From an uncultured Rhizobiaceae bacterium (lineage in GTDB: Bacteria > Pseudomonadota > Alphaproteobacteria > Rhizobiales > Rhizobiaceae): DNA of 33,348 bases. Shown one piece after another: positions 21,651 to 30,059 of this stretch. A program made the position numbers and the translations under genes. The notes under the pieces were generated by a model. It saw nothing but the letters and a program-made list of their open reading frames with translations. It was not told the origin of the DNA and searched no databases. The stretch's first letter is position 1; each line of letters begins with the position of its first letter. The DNA lies in contig CAMYMG010000093.1 in NCBI GenBank assembly GCA_947259295.1, positions 1-33,348 on the forward strand, in the 5' to 3' direction.

Positions 21651-22238
21651 ATGCGGTATTTGCTTGCTTTCTGCCTTGCCCTGTTTCCGGCGTCCATCGT
21701 TTCGCCAGCGGTCGCTGCCGAATCCGTCGCTGTAGCCACGCCTGCCGATCCGCAGGAGGGCAGCAGGATCGACACGCTCTTTTCCGAACTGAAGCGCGAG
21801 CGCAACGAGAAATCGGCCGAACGCATTGCCGCGCGCATCTGGGATAGCTGGTCGCACTCCGGCAGCGCTTCCATCGACCTCATGATGATGTGGTCGAAGA
21901 CGGCGATGGACGCCCGCAAGTTCGATGTCGCGCTGGACTTCCTGGATCAGGTCGTCACGCTGCAGCCCGATTTTGCCGAAGGCTGGAACCGCCGTGCCAC
22001 GGTGCACTTCATGATGCAGAACTACGCCAAGGCCCTTGCCGACATCAACGCGACGCTCGTCCTCGAACCGAGGCATTTCGGTGCGCTGTCGGGTCTGGCG
22101 GAGATCATGAAGGCCTCGGACAAGAAGGAACTGGCGCTCAAGGCCTGGCAGCAAGTTCTGGAGATCTACCCGATGATGCGGAGCGCCCAGAATCAGGTTG
22201 CCACCCTGTCCGAAGAGCTGTCCGGCGAAGGCATTTGA
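21651..22238 (+). CDS. Exported TPR-repeat protein
   Basis: The 195-residue protein has a signal peptide (MRYLLAFCLALFPASIVSPAVAA, cleavage near residue 23) and then helical repeats; the TPR pattern is clear in KFDVALDFLDQVVTLQPDFAEGWNRRA and YAKALADINATLVLEPRHFGAL. TPR proteins mediate protein contacts, here in the periplasm. Similar short proteins are widespread in rhizobia without a known partner. The ribosome binding site is weak. A hydrolase gene follows after 64 nt on the same strand. Confidence 0.83.
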   Translation: MRYLLAFCLALFPASIVSPAVAAESVAVATPADPQEGSRIDTLFSELKRERNEKSAERIAARIWDSWSHSGSASIDLMMMWSKTAMDARKFDVALDFLDQVVTLQPDFAEGWNRRATVHFMMQNYAKALADINATLVLEPRHFGALSGLAEIMKASDKKELALKAWQQVLEIYPMMRSAQNQVATLSEELSGEGI

Positions 22239-22302
22239 TTATCCAGACCGGACTGCCGGACAAGGTGCTGGCTGAGTTCAGCCTGAACGTGCGGCCCACC
22301 GC

Positions 22303-23370
22303 ATGAACCTGGTCTATGCGGCCATCGCCTTCATCCTTGCGCTGATTCTGGTACTGGTGGGCATCACCAGGGCCGGCTCCTGGCTGATAGAGCGCCGCAA
22401 TCCGCCGGTCGGGAGCTTCATCGACGTCGACGGCACCCGTCTGCACTATGTGCATGTCCCCGGCCCGCCGAACGCCGATCTGCCGCCCCTTGTGTTCCTG
22501 CATGGTGCCAGCGCCAATCTCATGGACCAGATGGTGCCGCTCCGACCGCTGCTCGAGGGCCGCGCCGAACTTCTCTTCCTCGACCGTCCCGGCCACGGCT
22601 GGTCATCGAGGGGTCCGGGAACGAATGAGACGCAGGCCGGCCAGGCAGCCACGGTCGCAAGCCTCATGGAGCGCCTCGGCATGGAACGCGCGATCATCGT
22701 CGCGCATTCGTTCGGCGGCTCGGTTGCGACCGCCTTCGCCCTCGACCATTCGGGAAAGACGCAAGGGCTGCTTTTCCTCTCCGCTGCCACACACCCTTGG
22801 CCTGGGGGTGCTACGTCCTGGTACTATAAAGTGACAACCGCGCCGGTGCTTGGCTGGCTGTTCTCCGAAACCATCACCGAGCCGGCAGGGTCGATGCGCA
22901 TGGCCGCCGCGACAGAATGCGTCTTTGCACCTAACGAAGTGCCGGCAGACTATTCGGCACGCGCCGAGATTCCGCTGGTTCTGCGCCCGAGCGCCTTTCG
23001 CGCCAACGCCGTGGATGTAGAGGGCCTCTACCGCTTCGCCCTCGACAACGCTCCAAAGTACAAGCAGATCGCCGCGCCGACGGTAGTCATTTCAGGCGAT
23101 GCCGATACCGTCGTCTACGAGGAAATCCACTCGGTCGGGCTGGCGCGCGACATCCCCGGCGCAGAACTCGTCTGGGTCACGAACCTTGGCCACAAGCCAG
23201 ACTGGATCGCACCGGACCTCGTCGTCGCCGCAATAGAGAAACTGGCGGGTAAGCCGCGCAACCTGCAGGAGGCAGCGCAGCGGGTCGAAGCACGCATTGC
23301 CGGCGACAGCTTCGGCGCCGGCAAATGTCTCGACATCGGCGCGCCGCCGGAAGCGGCGCCGCTGCCCTAG
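22303..23370 (+). CDS. Alpha/beta hydrolase, membrane-anchored
   Basis: The 355-residue protein starts with one hydrophobic segment (about 3-22), probably an anchor. The hydrolase core follows: oxyanion FLHGAS (65-70), RPGHGWS (95-101), nucleophile Ser136 in AHSFGGS, Asp268 in SGDADTV and His297 in NLGHKPDW. The catalytic triad is complete. The substrate cannot be told; such proteins range from esterases to haloperoxidase-like and lactone hydrolases. No clear ribosome binding site is seen before the ATG. It converges with pyruvate kinase across only 18 nt. Confidence 0.87.
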   Translation: MNLVYAAIAFILALILVLVGITRAGSWLIERRNPPVGSFIDVDGTRLHYVHVPGPPNADLPPLVFLHGASANLMDQMVPLRPLLEGRAELLFLDRPGHGWSSRGPGTNETQAGQAATVASLMERLGMERAIIVAHSFGGSVATAFALDHSGKTQGLLFLSAATHPWPGGATSWYYKVTTAPVLGWLFSETITEPAGSMRMAAATECVFAPNEVPADYSARAEIPLVLRPSAFRANAVDVEGLYRFALDNAPKYKQIAAPTVVISGDADTVVYEEIHSVGLARDIPGAELVWVTNLGHKPDWIAPDLVVAAIEKLAGKPRNLQEAAQRVEARIAGDSFGAGKCLDIGAPPEAAPLP

Positions 23371-23388
23371 AGCGCGGTTAGGCTGCGT

Positions 23389-24852
23389 TCAGCGTGGCTT
23401 GTTTTCCGACACTGCCCAGCGGCTGCCCTGCCCCTCCGAACCGATATAGGCAATGCGCAGCATGTTGGTGGATCCGGGGGTCCTGAGCGGTACGCCCGCC
23501 GTTACGATGATGCGGTCGCCGGGCTTGCCGAACCCTTCCTCGTGGGTGATGCGGCAGGCGCGATCGACCATGTCGTCGAGATCGGTCGCATCGGGGGTCA
23601 CCACGCAATGCGTGCCCCATACAAGCGATAGGCGCCGCGCCGTGTCGAGGATCGGCGAAAGCGCGATGATCGGAACTTCCGGCCGTTCGCGCGCGGCACG
23701 CAATCCGGTGGTGCCGGATGCGGTGTAGCTGACGATGGCCATCAGCTTCAGCGTGACCGCGATTTCCCGCGCTGCCAGCGATATGGCATCCGCGCCCGTC
23801 GCTTCCGGCGTCGTGCGCTGAGCATTGATAATGCCCGGATAGGTCGGGTCCTGCTCCACCTTTTCGGCGATGCGGTTCATCGTCGCCACGGCTTCGACCG
23901 GATAGGCGCCGGCTGCCGATTCGGCCGACAGCATGATGGCGTCGGCACCCTCGAACACGGCGGTAGCGACGTCCGACACCTCGGCACGGGTCGGCACCGG
24001 TGCGGTGATCATCGATTCCAGCATCTGGGTAGCGACGACGACGGGCTTGCCGGCGCGACGCGCGGCGCGCGTGATCTGCTTCTGGATTCCGGGCACCGCT
24101 TCGAGCGGCATCTCGACGCCGAGATCGCCGCGCGCCACCATCAGCGCATCCGAGAGTTCGATGATCTCGGCAAGCCGGGTGACGGCCTGCGGCTTCTCGA
24201 TCTTCGACATGATCAAGGCGCGGCCCTGCGCGATCTTGCGAGCCTCCGCCAGGTCTTCCGGCCGCTGGATGAAGGAAAGTGCGACCCAGTCCACGCCGGT
24301 CACAAGCACGGCATCGAGATCCTTGCGGTCCTTTTCCGTCAGCGCGCCGACCGGCAGGTCCGTATCGGGCAGGCTGACGCCCTTCTTGTCTGAGATTCCG
24401 GTGCCGGCCACCACGGTTGTCACGATCGACTTGCCGTCGCTGCTCACCGCCTTCAGTTCCAGCTTGCCGTCGTCGATGAGCAGACGGTGTCCGGCCTCGA
24501 CCGAGGTCAGGATTTCCTTGTGTGGAAGGTGCACCCGGGTCGCATCGCCCGGCGTCGGATCGTCATCCAGCGTAAAGGTCTGGCCGACAGTCAGCTCTTC
24601 CTTGCCATTGGCGAATTTGCCAACCCTCAGCTTCGGTCCCTGCAGGTCGGCCAGAATGCCGATCGGCCGGCCGACTACTTTCTCGACCGAGCGAATGCGC
24701 GCCACCAGCGTGCGCATCAGGGTGTGGTCGGTGTGGCTCATGTTGATGCGGAACACGTCCGCACCGGCCTCGAACAGCTTCTGCAGCATTTCCTCGGACG
24801 AGGAGGCTGGGCCGATCGTGGCGAGTATCTTGACCTTGCGGCTACGTCTCAT
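23389..24852 (-). CDS. pyk: Pyruvate kinase
   Basis: The 487-residue enzyme converts phosphoenolpyruvate and ADP to pyruvate and ATP. Key motifs are complete: FRINMSH with Arg35 (34-40), catalytic Lys217 in IMSKIEKP, the metal site GDLGVE (242-247), and ATQMLESM (274-281). The C-terminal domain (about 350-475) is the usual one. The ATG overlaps the stop codon of the DUF1036 gene by 4 nt, so the two are translationally coupled, a gene order seen across rhizobia. Confidence 0.97.
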   Translation of the reverse strand: MRRSRKVKILATIGPASSSEEMLQKLFEAGADVFRINMSHTDHTLMRTLVARIRSVEKVVGRPIGILADLQGPKLRVGKFANGKEELTVGQTFTLDDDPTPGDATRVHLPHKEILTSVEAGHRLLIDDGKLELKAVSSDGKSIVTTVVAGTGISDKKGVSLPDTDLPVGALTEKDRKDLDAVLVTGVDWVALSFIQRPEDLAEARKIAQGRALIMSKIEKPQAVTRLAEIIELSDALMVARGDLGVEMPLEAVPGIQKQITRAARRAGKPVVVATQMLESMITAPVPTRAEVSDVATAVFEGADAIMLSAESAAGAYPVEAVATMNRIAEKVEQDPTYPGIINAQRTTPEATGADAISLAAREIAVTLKLMAIVSYTASGTTGLRAARERPEVPIIALSPILDTARRLSLVWGTHCVVTPDATDLDDMVDRACRITHEEGFGKPGDRIIVTAGVPLRTPGSTNMLRIAYIGSEGQGSRWAVSENKPR

Positions 24853-25334
24853 TGAGGATTTTGTCCCGTGACGGCGGCGGTGCCATCCATCGTTGCGGAC
24901 TCGTCGGTCAGCTGAACCATCCAGCTCGCCTGTTCGCCCGTATCATATTCCTGGAAACCGGCGCGCTGGAATCCGCGCGCGAAGCAATCGTTGACGCCGG
25001 CGATCTTGAACTCCTTTTCGGCGACGCACATGTTGATCGGGCCATCCCAGCGTCCGCCCCGCTCCGCGTCTTCTGCATAGAGATAGTAAAACCTCGATGA
25101 CAGCGGCCCCTCGATGAGGGTCTTGCAGGTCGAACCTTCGATGTGCCACCAGCCCTCGGTCACCCATCCGGCCTTGGCGCGGTAGCCGATACCGACACCC
25201 ACCAGGTTCTGGGTGGCGTTGCAGACGCGGAAGTCCGCATGCGCGCCGCTTGCCCCGAAAATCAGCAGCCAGGCAAACACGGCCAATGGCCATGACGACC
25301 AGAGGCGCGATCGCTGTCCCCCGGCCAAATTCAT
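24849..25334 (-). CDS. DUF1036 exported protein
   Basis: From the ATG 25334 the protein has 161 residues: a signal peptide ending AHA, then the DUF1036 domain (DFRVCNATQNLVGVGIGYRA, GWWHIEGSTCKTL, FYYLYAEDAERGG). Conserved cysteines suggest disulfides. Function unknown. GAGGGG lies 6-7 nt before this ATG; the upstream in-frame start at 25364 lacks such a site and gives a poorer signal peptide. It is the first gene of a two-gene unit with pyk and is divergent from the N-formylglutamate amidohydrolase-like gene. Confidence 0.85.
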   Translation of the reverse strand: MNLAGGQRSRLWSSWPLAVFAWLLIFGASGAHADFRVCNATQNLVGVGIGYRAKAGWVTEGWWHIEGSTCKTLIEGPLSSRFYYLYAEDAERGGRWDGPINMCVAEKEFKIAGVNDCFARGFQRAGFQEYDTGEQASWMVQLTDESATMDGTAAVTGQNPQ

Positions 25335-25412
25335 CACCCAACCCCTCATGTGCTCGAACAGCATATTCGGCGACCCTTTTCGGAAAAGTCGAGGCGCATG
25401 TCAACGCGCTGC

Positions 25413-25447
25413 CGCAACCGCATCCAATCGATTTAGATGCGGTTGCG
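25413..25447. promoter_or_regulatory. Perfect 12-bp inverted repeat in divergent gap
   Basis: CGCAACCGCATC and GATGCGGTTGCG are exact reverse complements separated by 11 nt, which themselves contain AATCGATT. The element lies midway between the DUF1036-pyk start and the hutG-like start. It may be a regulator site for both promoters or a palindromic repeat. Confidence 0.5.
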
Positions 25448-25544
25448 CGGCGCATTGCGGCAACCTATCCAGAATTCTTCTATAAGATTGGCTAAACAAC
25501 GGCATCACCTTGCCGGTCTCCCGCATGCCACAGGCCCTGCACAC

Positions 25545-26342
25545 ATGACGCGTTCCGCACAGTTCAACCCTTTCGAGATTGTCGAAGGCCGGCGCGACCT
25601 CGGTCTGGTGCTGCTTGCCGACCATGCAAGGCGCGACCTGCCCGACGAATATGGCGACCTCGGCCTGCCGCCGGCCGAATTTGAGCGGCACATTGCTTAT
25701 GATATCGGCGTCGAGACCGTGACGCGGCGGCTTACCGCCCTGACCGGCGCGCCGGCGGTGATCGCCGGATTCTCCCGCCTCCTGATCGATCCCAACCGGG
25801 GTGAGGATGACCCGACGCTGATCCGCCAGCTCTATGACGGCACGGTGGTGCCGGGAAACTACCCGATGGCGGCGGAAGAGCGCGAACGGCGGCTCGAGCG
25901 CTTCTACCGCCCCTACCACGACGCTGTCGGTGCGATGATTGCATCGGTGGCCGAGGCCAGCGGCGCCGCGCCCTTCATTTTTTCCGTCCATTCCTTCACG
26001 CCCGTCATGCAAGGTATCGTCAGGCCGTGGCAGGTGGGTGTCCTATGGGACCTGGATGACCGGGTGGCGCGTCCGCTGATCGACATGCTGGCGACGGACG
26101 CACGGCTTACTGTCGGAGACAACGAGCCCTATGACGGGGCACTGCGTGGCGACACGATGTACAAGCATGCCATCGTCAACGGGTTTGCCCATGCGCTGAT
26201 CGAGATCCGCCAGGATCTGATTGCCGACGAGCGCGGCGCCTTCGAGTGGGCCGAAAGACTGGCCCCGATCGTTGAAGCGATCAACGCCCGACCCGATATA
26301 CATGAAGTCAAGCAATTCGGCTCGCGTACAGGGCCTGTCTGA
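25545..26342 (+). CDS. N-formylglutamate amidohydrolase family protein
   Basis: The 265-residue protein has the motifs of the family: ADHARRDLPDEYGDLGLP (25-42), ERHIAYDIG (47-55), SRLLIDPNR (77-85), VHSFTP (148-153) and GDNEPYDG (191-198). Family members hydrolyse N-formylglutamate, the last step of one histidine-degradation route, but no other hut gene is near and orphan copies may use other N-acyl amino acids. I start at the ATG 25545; the in-frame extension to 25437 crosses the inverted repeat. It ends 11 nt before the DUF1244 start, so they form an operon. Confidence 0.9.
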   Translation: MTRSAQFNPFEIVEGRRDLGLVLLADHARRDLPDEYGDLGLPPAEFERHIAYDIGVETVTRRLTALTGAPAVIAGFSRLLIDPNRGEDDPTLIRQLYDGTVVPGNYPMAAEERERRLERFYRPYHDAVGAMIASVAEASGAAPFIFSVHSFTPVMQGIVRPWQVGVLWDLDDRVARPLIDMLATDARLTVGDNEPYDGALRGDTMYKHAIVNGFAHALIEIRQDLIADERGAFEWAERLAPIVEAINARPDIHEVKQFGSRTGPV

Positions 26343-26353
26343 AGGAGTTAATG

Positions 26354-26662
26354 ATGGTCGATCTCAGCCAAGACAAGCGCCGCGATTTCGAGGCCGCCGC
26401 GTTCCGGCGTCTCGTCGAGCACCTGCGCGAGCGTACTGACGTGCAAAACATCGACCTGATGAATCTTGCCGGCTTCTGCAGGAACTGCCTGTCGAACTGG
26501 TATCAGGATGCCGCCGGCGCCGACGGGGTCGAATTGTCGAAGGATGAGGCCCGCGAAATCATCTACGGCATGCCTTATGCCGACTGGCAGGCCAAGTACC
26601 AGCTCGACGCCCCGGCAGCCAAGAAGGCCGCCTTCGAGGCAAACCGCCCGAAGGATCACTAG
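26354..26662 (+). CDS. DUF1244 small protein
   Basis: The 102-residue protein carries the DUF1244 signature RTDVQNIDLMNLAGFCRNCL (27-46) with a CxxC pair at Cys42 and Cys45, and IYGMPYADWQAKYQ. The CxxC could bind metal or act in redox, which is untested. AAGGAG overlaps the stop codon of the preceding gene and is 6 nt from the second of two adjacent ATGs, so I use 26354. Function unknown; conserved in proteobacteria. Confidence 0.9.
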   Translation: MVDLSQDKRRDFEAAAFRRLVEHLRERTDVQNIDLMNLAGFCRNCLSNWYQDAAGADGVELSKDEAREIIYGMPYADWQAKYQLDAPAAKKAAFEANRPKDH

Positions 26663-26784
26663 GCGGCCCCGGAAAGCTGCGGGCTGAAGTTCTGCCTTGA
26701 CCGTCCAGCCGCCTTCGGGCATCGAACCGCAACTTCGTCGCGCCCGCGAGTCGCGGCGCCGATGATCACATAGCGGAGACCGAC

Positions 26785-27048
26785 ATGGCAGCCGACGAGA
26801 TTACCGAAACCAGCCAGACCGTTGCCGCCGGCCAGCTGCGCGCTTTCATCGAGCGCGTCGAGCGGCTCGAGGAAGAGAAGAAGACGATTGCCGACGACAT
26901 CAAGGAAGTGTTCGCCGAGATGAAGGGCACCGGCTTCGATACCAAGGCGGTGCGCGCGATCATCCGCCTGCGCAAGCAGGACCAGGCCGAGCGTCAGGAA
27001 GCCGAAGCCATCCTCGACCTCTACAAGGCCGCGCTCGGCATGGAGTAA
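26785..27048 (+). CDS. gapR: Nucleoid-associated protein GapR (DUF2312)
   Basis: The 87-residue protein matches DUF2312/Gap[21 protein letters not shown] forms the coiled-coil helix and [20 protein letters not shown] the basic DNA-contacting end. In Caulobacter GapR tetramers clamp overtwisted DNA ahead of polymerases and stimulate topoisomerases, and the protein is needed for replication and cell-cycle progress. GGAG lies before the ATG. It stands 122 nt after DUF1244 with its own weak promoter candidate (TTGACC at 26696) and is followed by a small terminator. Confidence 0.93.
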   Translation: MAADEITETSQTVAAGQLRAFIERVERLEEEKKTIADDIKEVFAEMKGTGFDTKAVRAIIRLRKQDQAERQEAEAILDLYKAALGME

Positions 27049-27081
27049 GGCCAGCCGGCCGGCCGGCGGCGCCCCGGCAGG

Positions 27082-27105
27082 ACCGGAAACTTCGCCGGTT
27101 TTATG
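27082..27105 (+). terminator. Possible terminator of gapR
   Basis: ACCGG and CCGGT form a short stem with an 8-nt loop, followed by TTTTAT. The stem is only 5 bp, so strength is uncertain. Confidence 0.4.
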
Positions 27106-27160
27106 CCTTGCCTTCGCGGGAGCGCGCGGAAGCGATCGGCGATCCTGCCGAAGGATATTC

Positions 27161-27188
27161 TGGACAGCGACAGTAGTAATAGTAGAAT
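27161..27188 (+). promoter_or_regulatory. Promoter of the binding-protein/cyclase operon
   Basis: TGGACA (27161-27166) and TAGAAT (27183-27188) each match the sigma-70 consensus at five of six bases, with a 16-nt spacer. They lie in an unusually AT-rich patch and end 41 nt before the start codon. This is the best promoter match in the window. Confidence 0.6.
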
Positions 27189-27229
27189 TGCGGGCGATCA
27201 CCTTCACATGGAAGTGAAGCGAGTTCGCG

Positions 27230-28210
27230 ATGCGGCGACGCGACGTTCTCCTGATGGGCGGCTCGGCTGTTCTCTGGTCTGCCGGAGCGGCTGCACAGGG
27301 CCACGACGTGCCCGTGATCGGGTTTCTCAGCCTCGCGTCCGAAGACAGCTTCGCCCATCTCCTTGCCGCCTATATCGAGAGCCTGCGGAAGGCGGGATTC
27401 GCCGACGGCCGAAACGTCGCCATCGAGTATCGCTGGGCAAATGGCCGCTATGACGAACTTCCGACGCTGGCGGGTGACCTGCTTGCTCGCGAGCCGGACG
27501 TCATTGTCGCAAGCGGTGGCGACCGGCCGAGCCTCGCGCTGAAGGATCTGACCTCCACCGTTCCGGTGATCTTCGTCGGCAGCGACGATCCGGTCGGGCT
27601 GGGCCTTGTGGACAGCCTCAGCCATCCGGGCGGAAACATGACTGGCGGCTCGCTTTTCACGTCCGAGCTGGAGGTCAAGAAGCTTGAACTGCTGAGCGAG
27701 GTGGTGCCGAAGGCCACCCGCATCGCCATGCTCGCCAATCCGGGCAACCCGGTCGCCGTCAGCGATATTGCCAATGTCGCCGCGGCCGCCAGATCGAGGA
27801 ACCTCGAACTCCTGATCGTGGAGGCTGCCAGCGCCGAGGAAATCGACACCGGGCTTGGCGGTCTGGAAGCCACCCTCGTCCACGGCCTGATCGTCGGACA
27901 CGACCCCCTCTTCAACAGCCGCAGGGAACAGATCGTGGCGCATGTCGAGCGGCTGAACGTGCCTGCAATCTACGAGCATCGCGAGTTCGTGGAAGCCGGT
28001 GGGCTCATGAGCTACGGTTCCGACATCGCCGAGAACTATCGCATAGCGGCCGATTATACGGCCCGCATCCTGCGCGGCGCCATGCCGGCGGAACTGCCGG
28101 TGCGCCAGGCGACCAAGTTCCTGCTGACAATCAACCTCAAGGCGGCTGGAGAGCTCGGTCTCGAGTTTCCGCCGCTCATGCTGGTGCGCGCCGACGAAGT
28201 CATCGAATGA
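27230..28210 (+). CDS. ABC-type substrate-binding protein (PF04392-like)
   Basis: The 326-residue protein begins with a twin-arginine-like signal (MRRRDVLLMGGSAVLWSAGAAA) and is a two-lobed periplasmic binding protein of the ABC_sub_bind family: VIGFLSLASEDSF (about 29-41), LRKAGFADGRNVAIEYRWANGRYDELP, PDVIVASGGDRPSLALKDLT and TVPVIFVGSDDPVGLGLVDSLSHPGGNMTG are typical. Ligands of this family are poorly known. No permease or ATPase gene is next to it. Instead its stop codon overlaps the start of an adenylate cyclase gene (ATGA), so it may deliver a ligand to that sensor rather than to a transporter. Confidence 0.88.
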   Translation: MRRRDVLLMGGSAVLWSAGAAAQGHDVPVIGFLSLASEDSFAHLLAAYIESLRKAGFADGRNVAIEYRWANGRYDELPTLAGDLLAREPDVIVASGGDRPSLALKDLTSTVPVIFVGSDDPVGLGLVDSLSHPGGNMTGGSLFTSELEVKKLELLSEVVPKATRIAMLANPGNPVAVSDIANVAAAARSRNLELLIVEAASAEEIDTGLGGLEATLVHGLIVGHDPLFNSRREQIVAHVERLNVPAIYEHREFVEAGGLMSYGSDIAENYRIAADYTARILRGAMPAELPVRQATKFLLTINLKAAGELGLEFPPLMLVRADEVIE

Positions 28211-29931
28211 CTGCCGCTCGCGCGGGAGCAAACCTGTCGCTCTTCAAGAAATACCTGCTCGCGTTCTTCGCCGCCGTTCTCATTCCCCTGTTGATCAATG
28301 GCGCGAGCGAGGCCTGGCTTGGTTATCGCGACCAGCGCGAGATGATCGACGCCCGGCTGACCGTCGAGGCCAGGGCTGCTGCCGACAGGATCGAGGCTTT
28401 CATCGACGGCATCCGCGACCAGATGGGCTGGGCAGTGCAATTGCCCTGGAGCGACGACAACGGTGACGCCCACCATGTCGACGCGGTCCGCCTGTTTCGC
28501 CAGGTGCCGGCCATGGTGGAACTGGTCCTAGCCGACGACCGCGGGCGTGAGCGGGTCCGCATCTCCCGCATCGGCCAAGATGTGATCGACAGCCAGGCCG
28601 ATCTCTCGGCTGATCCGGCGCTCATCGGTCTCCGCGACAATCGCGTCTGGCACGGACCGGTCACGCTCAACCGCGGGTCGGAGCCCTACATGCGGATTGC
28701 CGTCGCCGGCAACCGGGCGGCGGTTGGCATTGCCATCGCCGAGATCAATCTCACCCTGATCCAGCAGGTGCTCTCCGCGATCCGGGTCGGCGAGACGGGG
28801 CTCGCCTTTATCGTCGACGGCAGCGGTGCCCTCGTGGCTCACCCGGACGTCAGCCTGATGTTGCGGGGAACGGACCAGGTGATGGCCGGAAGGCTCCAGG
28901 CGCTGCGCGCCGCCCTGGTTGCCAGCGATGGCGAGCCGACCGTTGCAACCGACTTCGCTGGGCTTCCTGTGATCGCCGCGGCAGCCACGATCGAAAGCCT
29001 GGGCTGGCTGGTCGTCGCCGAACAGCCGACGTCGGAAGCATACGCGCCGATCGTCGCGGCTGCGTGGCGGACCGCGCTGCTGGTCGTTGCGGCAGCCGCC
29101 GCCGCGTTGATCCTCGCCTATGTCCTGGCGCGCCGGATGACTGGCCCGATCCGCCTTCTCGAAGAGGGAGCTGCCGCAATCGGCGCCGGACGTTTCGACC
29201 ACCACATCACTGTTCGAACCGGAGACGAACTGGAGCGGCTGGCCGGTAGCTTCAACCAGATGGCGGGCGACCTTGCTTTGTCGCAGGAACGGTCCGAGCG
29301 CATTGCCCGGCTGAAACGGTTCCTGTCGCCGCAGGTCGCCGATATTGTCGAGCGGTCGGGCGAGATCGATCTGCTTGCGGCACGGCGCGCCGACGTGGTC
29401 GTCGTGTTTGCCGATCTGCGCGGCTTCACGGCGCTGTCGACGAAGGCGGCGGCCGAGGAGATCATGCGGATACTCGGCGAGTATTACGGCGTGCTGGGTG
29501 CATGCATCATGCGCAACGAAGCGACGCTGACGCATTTTTCCGGTGACGGCGTGATGGTCCTGCTCAATGCGCCGCTCCCCTGCCAGGGCAATCCGGTGCT
29601 CGCGGCGCTGAAGATGGCCGGCGAGATGCGGGCCGCCGTGCAGGAACTGATCCAGGAATGGCGCGAACGCGGCCAGTTGCTGGGATTCGGCATCGGACTG
29701 GCCAGGGGCGAGGCCACCGTCGGCCGGTTCGGATATGAGGAAAGGCATGACTACACGGCGATCGGCAGCGTCGTGAACCTGGCCTCGCGGCTTTGTTCAT
29801 CGGCGGCCGACGGTCAGATATTGCTCGACGAGGCGACCGCGCGCGACGTGGCGGCCGAAATCCCGGCCGCGTCCCTTGGGCCGAGGCAACTGAAGGGATT
29901 CTCGGAGGATATAATCGTCTATGCCGTGTGA
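28207..29931 (+). CDS. Membrane adenylate/guanylate cyclase with Cache and HAMP domains
   Basis: The 574-residue protein has a transmembrane helix (about 15-31), a periplasmic Cache-like sensor (about 35-280; GLAFIVDGSGALVAHPD at 198-214), a second helix (about 284-308), HAMP (about 309-362) and a class III cyclase domain (about 390-574). Metal-binding Asp403 (FADLRGF) and Asp447 (SGDG) are present, as are Asn524 and Arg528 (VVNLASR) for transition-state binding. The usual substrate-selecting Lys before the second Asp is replaced by His443 (THFSGD), and the partner position is Thr517 (YTAIG). Nucleotide choice is thus uncertain. It is translationally coupled to a binding-protein gene, suggesting a two-part extracytoplasmic sensor that makes cyclic nucleotide. 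Confidence 0.92.
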   Translation: MTAARAGANLSLFKKYLLAFFAAVLIPLLINGASEAWLGYRDQREMIDARLTVEARAAADRIEAFIDGIRDQMGWAVQLPWSDDNGDAHHVDAVRLFRQVPAMVELVLADDRGRERVRISRIGQDVIDSQADLSADPALIGLRDNRVWHGPVTLNRGSEPYMRIAVAGNRAAVGIAIAEINLTLIQQVLSAIRVGETGLAFIVDGSGALVAHPDVSLMLRGTDQVMAGRLQALRAALVASDGEPTVATDFAGLPVIAAAATIESLGWLVVAEQPTSEAYAPIVAAAWRTALLVVAAAAAALILAYVLARRMTGPIRLLEEGAAAIGAGRFDHHITVRTGDELERLAGSFNQMAGDLALSQERSERIARLKRFLSPQVADIVERSGEIDLLAARRADVVVVFADLRGFTALSTKAAAEEIMRILGEYYGVLGACIMRNEATLTHFSGDGVMVLLNAPLPCQGNPVLAALKMAGEMRAAVQELIQEWRERGQLLGFGIGLARGEATVGRFGYEERHDYTAIGSVVNLASRLCSSAADGQILLDEATARDVAAEIPAASLGPRQLKGFSEDIIVYAV

Positions 29932-30059
29932 GGTTCGCCGCCACTTGATGCGGCGGCACAACGTTGGTCGCACCGCTGCACGCGATGCGTCTTAGGCCCG
30001 ATCAAAACCATGGGGCCAACCCGGCGATGTTGCGAGCGCGGAGGTACCTGCGCTGTGCG
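29932..30059. other. Convergent gap, no gene seen
   Basis: A weak stem GCCGCC/GGCGGC (29937-29957) follows the cyclase stop codon and may end that message. Otherwise no coding or RNA signal was recognised. Confidence 0.4.

Noticed and set aside
25250..25495. Possible small plus-strand gene ending AATYPEFFYKIG
   Set aside because: The end looks protein-like, but the start would be antisense to the DUF1036 signal peptide, no ribosome binding site is present, and the stretch includes the 12-bp inverted repeat.
26331..26342. Third copy of the rpmJ-flanking element (GGGCCTGTCTGA)
   Set aside because: It is the coding end of the hutG-like gene and lacks the second arm, so the match is best taken as chance.
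27056..27070. GGCCGGCCGGCC repeat after gapR
   Set aside because: A short GC-only run that is self-complementary by composition; nothing links it to a function.
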